From the NCBI GenBank assembly GCA_938007935.1, contig CALLMD010000008.1, forward strand, positions 1 to 40,495: 40,495 nt of DNA, given 5' to 3'. The notes below the pieces were generated by a model that saw nothing but the letters and a program-made list of their open reading frames with translations, was not told where the DNA came from and did not search any database. Position 1 is the stretch's first letter; the number at the start of each line of letters is the position of its first letter. The stretch comes from an uncultured Hellea sp. GTDB taxonomy: Bacteria > Pseudomonadota > Alphaproteobacteria > Caulobacterales > Maricaulaceae. This document shows, piece by piece, positions 35,881-40,495 of this stretch. The position numbers and the translations under genes are program-made.

Positions 35881-37479
35881 ATGATCCATATGAAAAAATT
35901 CTTACTGACTTCTGTCATAACGATTATGCCCCTTGGCGTAGCATTTTCGGGCGCGGCGCAATCCATTGAGACGGGCCAACTTGGCGCGGCGCAAGCTTAT
36001 GATGCAGGCGTGATTGATAGCGGTAGCGGCGGGCTAGATGCAGCTTTGTGGCAAGGTACATCATCAAAAATGGCCGTACATTTGTTGAACAAAATTCCGC
36101 TTAATAGCAGTAATGACCTCGTCAAAGATTTGATGGAAGCCGTCGTCTTTAGCGCGGGCGTCCCGCCAGAAGGGGCCGATAGCCGTTATGATCAATTGCG
36201 CCTGAAAAGCGTGATGCAGCTTGGTGATGAAGCGGCGCTGGAAAATATCGCCTCGCGAAATCCCGATATTGCCAAAGACCCTGCCGTGCGCGCAGAGCTC
36301 GCCTTGGCGGGCGGTGACGTTGCAGGTGCTTGCACGATTACCGATAATATAACGCAGGGACGGGGAGAACCTGTTTGGGCCAAATTGAGGGCCTTTTGTC
36401 ATATAGAGCGCGGTGAGGCCTCTGCAGCGGAGCTGACAACTGAGCTTTTGCAAAATTCTGGATATGAAGACGTCGTTTTTTATCAATTGATGAAAGTCCT
36501 AACGGGGGTAGCAAAAGATTTGCCTGATACGCGTAACATCTCTGATCCGCTCCACCTCGCTATGATAAAAAAAGCAGGGGGCTCTGTTAGCGGGGGCCAA
36601 TCGGCAGAAACCGCCCTTGATGCAAAAGCCTCATCTTTCTCGCGGCTAAACGCGGTTTTCAAACAATCAGACAAACTAAGTGACGCGCAAATCAACTCGG
36701 TTTTCTCCGATCTGGCTTATAAGGATGAAAGCCTAGCAGGTGGGTCGCCATTTGATTATACCTCTTTCGATCTTGAGACGGCCAAAGCTGACCCAACCGC
36801 AAGGGGTATGGCCCAGCTTTTCCAACTGGCCAATGCTAGCGGGGATGCCCGCTCTTCTGCGCAGGCGATGGCCTTGGTTCTCGCGCGCGCAGACAAAGAT
36901 AAAGCCTTTTCGCGATTTGCGCGGCTCTTTGAACAAAATATGGCGATTATTCCGCCCGCCCTACAAGCTGAAGCCGATATAAAACTTTTTGCCCGCGCCG
37001 CTATAAAACGGGGCGATATCGGGACTTTGCAAGGCCTATATAGCGCCATGGAAGACGGCCCTAAAAAGGCCCGTATCGCTTTGGTGGCTGACGCTCTTGG
37101 GAATGGATTTAATCTCGGCACTTTGGGCAAAGATATCGAAAAGCGTTTGGGCGGCACAGCTTCTGAGAAACGCCGCGCCGTCCGCGATACATTTATAGCC
37201 GCGGCGCTGGGCGCGCGTCTTTCGGGTGATGCCGGGATTGCGTTGGAGGGTAAGACCAATGGCATTGGCAGCGCTATTCCCGCTGGCGATCTTTTAGCAT
37301 TAATGTCAGCTGCCAAGGCGGGCTCCCGAGCGGAAACGGCTTTGCGAGCGGCTATACTTATTGAAAAATCTCCGCTGGATGACCGCTCACTTGCGGCTGT
37401 GATTGAGGCGCTGAGCATTGCAGGCCTGCCCCAATTTTCTGGCCGCCTTGCTGCTGAAGATTTTTTATCTGCTCTATGA
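35881..37479 (+). CDS. Secreted, helical (TPR-like) protein, unknown function
   Basis: A 532-residue protein with a Sec signal peptide (MKKFLLTSVITIMPLGVAFS, cleavage probably after the following GAA). The mature part is Ala/Leu-rich and predicted helical, with units such as DEAALENIASRNPDIAKDP and VWAKLRAFCHIERGEASAAE that resemble TPR-type solenoids; the middle (about 220-300) is more polar. I cannot name the family; similar long proteins precede xerD in related alphaproteobacteria by recollection only. ATG 35881 or ATG 35890 (MKKF) could be the start. It overlaps xerD by 4 bp (ATGA), so the two are translationally coupled although no shared function is obvious. Confidence 0.85.
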   Translation: MIHMKKFLLTSVITIMPLGVAFSGAAQSIETGQLGAAQAYDAGVIDSGSGGLDAALWQGTSSKMAVHLLNKIPLNSSNDLVKDLMEAVVFSAGVPPEGADSRYDQLRLKSVMQLGDEAALENIASRNPDIAKDPAVRAELALAGGDVAGACTITDNITQGRGEPVWAKLRAFCHIERGEASAAELTTELLQNSGYEDVVFYQLMKVLTGVAKDLPDTRNISDPLHLAMIKKAGGSVSGGQSAETALDAKASSFSRLNAVFKQSDKLSDAQINSVFSDLAYKDESLAGGSPFDYTSFDLETAKADPTARGMAQLFQLANASGDARSSAQAMALVLARADKDKAFSRFARLFEQNMAIIPPALQAEADIKLFARAAIKRGDIGTLQGLYSAMEDGPKKARIALVADALGNGFNLGTLGKDIEKRLGGTASEKRRAVRDTFIAAALGARLSGDAGIALEGKTNGIGSAIPAGDLLALMSAAKAGSRAETALRAAILIEKSPLDDRSLAAVIEALSIAGLPQFSGRLAAEDFLSAL

Positions 37480-38393
37480 CCCCCGCCCGCGCAATCGACT
37501 CATTTTTAGAAATGATGAGCGCGGAACGCGGGGCCTCGGATAACACGCTGTCTGCATATCGGCGCGACCTCGAAGACTGGGCGGCGGCTTTATCTGCGGC
37601 CAAGCGCGATATTTTGTCGGTTGGGACGGGCAGTCTTGAATCCGTTCTTGCGGGCTGGGCCAAAACGGGTCTCGCCCCGTCAACCGCGGCGCGAAAATTA
37701 TCCTCCCTCAAACAGTTTTGCCTCTTTCTGCAAACTGAGGGCCTACGCGAAGACAATCCGGCCCACAGCTTGCGCGGCCCCAAACAAGGCCGGCCTTTGC
37801 CCAAAGTTTTATCCGAAGCTGATGTCGACGCGCTCTTTAAAACCGCAGAGTTGGATACCTCGCCTAAAGGTATTCGGTTTCGATGCTTACTGGAGATTTT
37901 ATATGCAGGGGGTCTGCGGGTGACTGAGCTTGTGACGCTGAAAAAAAATGCGGTCAGCCGCCGCGATGGCTGCCTGATGATTAAAGGCAAAGGCGGGCGT
38001 GAGCGCTTGGTGCCGCTCACGGGGGCCGCCCAGCGCGCCATAGCTGAATGGCTGAGCGTGCGTGATGAAACGCTGCCGAGTAACGCTATTGCCAAAGACC
38101 GCGCCAAATCATTTCTCTTTCCTAGCGCCTCCAAGCTTGGCCACCTGACGCGTGAACGCTTTGCGCAAATATTAAAAGACAAAGCCCGCGCAGCCGGGCT
38201 AAACGCAGCCAAAATCTCGCCCCATGTTTTGCGCCACGCTTTTGCCACGCATCTTCTCGCCCGCGGGGCAGATCTAAGATCCGTACAAACTCTGCTTGGC
38301 CATGCCGATATTTCGACCACACAAATTTACACCCATGTTCTGGACGAACGCATGCGCGAATTGGTAGAGACCAAACATCCCTTAGCCACCTAA
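37476..38393 (+). CDS. xerD: Tyrosine recombinase XerD
   Basis: A 305-residue tyrosine recombinase. The N-terminal SAM-like core-binding domain (about 1-95) is followed by the catalytic domain with Arg148 (AGGLRVTEL), Lys172 (KGKGGRERLVPL), His250 and Arg253 (HVLRHAFATH), His276 (LLGHADISTTQ) and nucleophile Tyr285 (IYTHV). Length and motif spacing fit XerD/XerC, which resolve chromosome dimers at dif; the Xer assignment rather than a phage integrase is supported by the housekeeping context. XerC versus XerD cannot be proved from sequence alone, but XerD near accA is a familiar order. Confidence 0.9.
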   Translation: MTPARAIDSFLEMMSAERGASDNTLSAYRRDLEDWAAALSAAKRDILSVGTGSLESVLAGWAKTGLAPSTAARKLSSLKQFCLFLQTEGLREDNPAHSLRGPKQGRPLPKVLSEADVDALFKTAELDTSPKGIRFRCLLEILYAGGLRVTELVTLKKNAVSRRDGCLMIKGKGGRERLVPLTGAAQRAIAEWLSVRDETLPSNAIAKDRAKSFLFPSASKLGHLTRERFAQILKDKARAAGLNAAKISPHVLRHAFATHLLARGADLRSVQTLLGHADISTTQIYTHVLDERMRELVETKHPLAT

Positions 38394-38436
38394 TCCCGTC
38401 TAACCTAAACCTGTAAAATTGAACTTGTAACGCATT

Positions 38437-38709
38437 ATGGCCAGAAAAACACTTTACCATCCTAACCTCGCTGATGATCTTGATATCTTGCTGGCAGAGC
38501 TTTGCGCGGAATGGGATTTCTGCGCAGGCGTCAAAGGCGCGGATTTGACCAAGGACGGGAAAATGCTGACCTCCAAAGTTTTTACCGAAACCGTCATTGC
38601 CGCAGAAGGTGATAGCTTAACGGGCGTCAAAAACTGGACCCGCCGTATTAAACGTCGTTTCGTCCAAAGATATGGACATGAGGTCAGCGAGGCGACATGG
38701 ACCTTATAG
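38437..38709 (+). CDS. Small hypothetical protein
   Basis: A 90-residue protein without signal peptide or membrane segment, so probably cytoplasmic. It is balanced in charge, with a basic C-terminal patch NWTRRIKRRFVQRYGHEV and two Cys near residues 23-29 (AELCAEWDFCAGV). I do not recognise a family. Codon use resembles the neighbouring genes and no conflicting gene lies opposite. It lies 43 bp after xerD. A short inverted repeat agcgttt/aaacgct (38742-38756) follows it, perhaps a weak terminator. The ribosome site before ATG 38437 is poor. Confidence 0.6.
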   Translation: MARKTLYHPNLADDLDILLAELCAEWDFCAGVKGADLTKDGKMLTSKVFTETVIAAEGDSLTGVKNWTRRIKRRFVQRYGHEVSEATWTL

Positions 38710-38831
38710 AGAGTGACCTTATAATAAGAGATTTTAAAAGAGCGTTTTAAACGCTTTACCTGCCAAGCCATATGACTATGGTTCCCCGCTGATATATATT
38801 GCCTCGCCCAAACAAGGACACACAGAATTTT

Positions 38832-39776
38832 ATGGTACGCACCTATCTTGATTTTGAACGCTCTGTTGCGCAGCTCGACAGTAAGATCGAAACCCTGATT
38901 GCCAGTGATGGCGCGGCGGCAGAGGGCGTTGCGGATTTGCGAGAAAAATCCAAAGAGGAGCTTAAAAAGCTCTATAAGAAAATCGGCCCATGGGAAAAAA
39001 CCCAAGTCGCGCGCCATCCCGCCCGTCCCCATTTTAGCGAATATATTACTGGCCTCATTAGTGACTATACGCCTTTGTCGGGGGACCGTAAATTTGGCGA
39101 TGATCATGCGCTGCTGGGCGGGCTGGGTAAAATCCGAGGCCGCTCGGTGATTGTTATGGGCCATGAAAAAGGCACGGATACCGAAACGCGGCTCAAACAT
39201 AATTTTGGCATGGCCCAACCCGAAGGATACCGCAAAGCCGTGCGCCTAATGGACATGGCAGAACGTTTTGAGCTGCCCGTAATTTCCTTCGTTGATACGG
39301 CGGGCGCTTTTCCGGGGCGCGGGGCAGAAGAGCGCGGCCAAGCCGAAGCGATTGCACGCTCCATTGATAAAGGCCTCTCGCTTAAAGTCCCCTTTGTTTC
39401 CGTGATTACAGGGGAGGGCGGCTCTGGCGGCGCGGTGGCGATTGCCACGGCTGACCATGTGATGATGCTCGAGCATTCTATATATTCGGTTATTTCCCCC
39501 GAAGGCTGCGCCTCGATTTTATGGCGCGATGGGGCCCGCGCCAAAGATGCAGCCAATGCCATGAAAATCACGGCCCAGGATTTAAAGAAACTCGGCGTCA
39601 TAGATAAAATCATCAAAGAACCTGTGGGCGGCGCGCACCGCGCCCAAGCCGAAACGATAAAAATTGTCGGCGCCGCTATTGTGAAATCTTTAGACGCGCT
39701 CTCAAAACTAAGTAGCGATGAATTGATAAAACAGCGCCGCGAAAAATTCCTCGATATTGGACGGTCTTTGCTCTGA
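38832..39776 (+). CDS. accA: Acetyl-CoA carboxylase carboxyltransferase subunit alpha
   Basis: A 314-residue carboxyltransferase alpha subunit. It starts MVRTYLDFERSVAQLDSKIE, contains FGDDHALLGGLG, HEKGTDTETRLKHNFGMA, PEGYRKAVRLM, the oxyanion-hole region ITGEGGSGGAVAIATAD and SVISPEGCASILWRD, and ends near RSLL. With AccD it transfers carboxyl from biotin on AccB to acetyl-CoA, making malonyl-CoA. ATG 38832 is chosen over TTG 38799 because homologues begin at this residue. AccD is not adjacent. A strong terminator follows. Confidence 0.97.
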   Translation: MVRTYLDFERSVAQLDSKIETLIASDGAAAEGVADLREKSKEELKKLYKKIGPWEKTQVARHPARPHFSEYITGLISDYTPLSGDRKFGDDHALLGGLGKIRGRSVIVMGHEKGTDTETRLKHNFGMAQPEGYRKAVRLMDMAERFELPVISFVDTAGAFPGRGAEERGQAEAIARSIDKGLSLKVPFVSVITGEGGSGGAVAIATADHVMMLEHSIYSVISPEGCASILWRDGARAKDAANAMKITAQDLKKLGVIDKIIKEPVGGAHRAQAETIKIVGAAIVKSLDALSKLSSDELIKQRREKFLDIGRSLL

Positions 39777-39805
39777 TAAACACGCATATCGTTTTCATTT
39801 TGTGA

Positions 39806-40010
39806 GTAAACTTTTTCAAAGATTATTTTTGAAGAAGACCGTGTGCATTTCGCTTCGCGAAATGCACGAGTTTTTGTTGGTGAATTTTTTTCAAGACTTG
39901 AATCTGAATTGAACAAGTTTTTATGGGTAAACTTTTTCAAAGATTTAAATCTGAAATTGGCCCTTATTTGACCATTTTCAGATTTATTTTTTGAAGAAGA
40001 AAAAGTTTAC
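39806..40010. repeat. AT-rich palindromic element with an internally deleted second copy
   Basis: From 39927 to 40010 the arms are gtaaactttttc (39927-39938) with gaaaaagtttac (39999-40010), and aaatctgaaa (39947-39956) with tttcagattt (39976-39985), giving an imperfect 84-bp palindrome. A shorter copy at 39806-39837 joins the left arm gtaaactttttcaaagatt to a right-arm-like attatttttgaagaag, as if the centre was deleted. The accA terminator lies between the copies. The stop codon of the next minus-strand gene sits inside the right arm. Confidence 0.6.
39843..39875 (+). terminator. Intrinsic terminator of accA
   Basis: A perfect 11-bp stem, gtgcatttcgc (39843-39853) with gcgaaatgcac (39857-39867), has a 3-nt loop and is followed by TTTTT at 39871-39875. 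It lies 67 bp after the accA stop. Confidence 0.88.
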
Positions 40011-40288
40011 GGAGCAAAATCAACCATTGATAAATACCACGCTTTTTTCGCAGCTTCTTCTTCGGCTTTGATACGGTCAAATATAGCGAGCATTTCGGCT
40101 TCCATCCGTGCGCGCTCTTCGGGTGAGGGCGGGGGCATATCTTCATAGCGCGTATATTGCGGCTCGCTTTGGGGCTGCTCGCCTTCAAGCTTGGCCAGCC
40201 GTGCTTTCTCTATGGCGAGCTTGGTCTTGGCTATATTTTGGGCGAGTTCGTCTTGGACGGATGGAGGTTCGGGATTTGCACGTGACAT
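40007..40288 (-). CDS. Small charged helical hypothetical protein
   Basis: A 93-residue protein starting MSRANPEPPSVQDELAQN. Residues ~13-33 (QNIAKTKLAIEKARLAKLEG) and ~60-85 (ERARMEAEMLAIFDRIKAEE, then EAAKKAW) look like amphipathic, coiled-coil-prone helices separated by a Pro/Gln-rich linker (QPQSEPQYTRYEDMPPPSP). There is no signal peptide. ATG 40288 is preferred to an upstream start at 40426, whose extra residues look non-coding and Cys/Trp-rich. I know no family. Its TAA stop is within the palindromic element that follows. Confidence 0.6.
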   Translation of the reverse strand: MSRANPEPPSVQDELAQNIAKTKLAIEKARLAKLEGEQPQSEPQYTRYEDMPPPSPEERARMEAEMLAIFDRIKAEEEAAKKAWYLSMVDFAP

Positions 40289-40495
40289 ATGTTTTCTTTC
40301 TTTAAGGTGGTTGGGTAAGCGATTTAGGCATGCACTATCGCTAGCTGCCCATCGGGTGGCAGCAAATTGGATATGGACGCTTATAAATAGGACGTCCGCG
40401 AGGGATGGCCTCCCGAAGGAAACCAAAAGGGGTGAAAATATTTTTACGAGAGGGTCCCTCGCGGCGATGATTTTTGTATAGCGGCCTCTTTGGAA
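40289..40495. other. Right-edge region with a long-range inverted repeat; no gene assigned
   Basis: No convincing coding sequence is seen before the window ends. Ccgcgaggga (40396-40405) is a perfect 10-bp complement of tccctcgcgg (40455-40464), with internal purine-rich pieces (gaaggaaacc, aaaaggggtg). It could be part of a structured RNA, or a leader of either neighbour. The promoter of the 40288 gene should also lie here. Confidence 0.35.

Noticed and set aside
37358..38320. A 320-residue minus-strand frame opposite xerD
   Set aside because: Antisense to a recombinase with all catalytic residues; Ser/Arg/Ala-rich translation typical of a shadow frame.
37476..38393. XerD-like recombinase as a sign of an integrated element
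   Set aside because: It is translationally coupled to a resident gene in housekeeping context, with no attachment repeats, phage genes or tRNA beside it.
38734..38751. TTAA-N9-TTAA ahead of accA as a CtrA box
   Set aside because: The spacing is 9, not 7, and it falls in a small inverted repeat; not convincing.
39104..39940. A 278-residue minus-strand frame opposite accA
   Set aside because: It overlaps conserved accA sequence and crosses the terminator hairpin; no protein features.

Overview
The window looks like chromosomal DNA of a moderate-GC alphaproteobacterium. The evidence is a ChpT-type phosphotransferase (CtrA phosphorelay), a DUF1134/EipA-like lipoprotein, the bolA / J-domain / cobS / cobT neighbourhood, and gene order of alphaproteobacterial type (aroK-aroB-CNNM transporter; xerD near accA). 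Base composition and the many short intergenic gaps would suit a marine Hyphomonadales/Caulobacterales relative, but that placement is an inference. I see no tRNA, rRNA, CRISPR, prophage or insertion sequence.

Layout. (1) 1-14688 is the 3' part of one giant surface-protein gene. It has 27 visible DUF11-type repeats, then further beta-sandwich modules, a calcium-binding-like stretch and a C-terminal outer-membrane barrel, and it is closed by a clear terminator. (2) 14744-15266 is a gene-free, hairpin-rich gap. (3) oxyR lies on the minus strand. Its upstream region carries a 22-bp-periodic ATAG array that fits an OxyR operator. Firing away from oxyR is a candidate ~70-80 nt RNA with two hairpins, each showing GCUCCCCUC in the loop, followed by a four-helix membrane protein. 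(4) An EipA-like lipoprotein gene converges on a pheS-pheT-DCC thiol-oxidoreductase operon. (5) A four-gene minus-strand signalling cluster runs chpT, a vestigial CheA-like protein, a CheY-type receiver, a CheR-like methyltransferase. (6) An SDR dehydrogenase has a pseudoknot-like leader and converges on a PLP-dependent decarboxylase. (7) A J-domain protein, cobS and cobT run on the minus strand, with bolA divergent. (8) aroK-aroB-CNNM/CorC transporter-amidohydrolase lipoprotein form a tightly packed minus-strand operon. (9) A 46-residue membrane peptide, a secreted repeat-like protein and xerD run on the plus strand. (10) A small hypothetical gene, accA with its terminator, a palindromic repeat and a small charged protein end the window.

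How it works together. Most genes are housekeeping: phenylalanyl-tRNA synthetase, shikimate pathway, acetyl-CoA carboxylase, chromosome dimer resolution. Two loci stand out as regulatory. The oxyR locus has the geometry of the enterobacterial oxyR/oxyS pair, but with an unrelated twin-loop RNA whose loops resemble the 16S anti-Shine-Dalgarno. The chpT cluster couples the cell-cycle phosphotransferase to a protein that keeps the CheA dimer/ATP-domain junction but stops where the ATP-binding G boxes should begin. Both are predictions from sequence alone.
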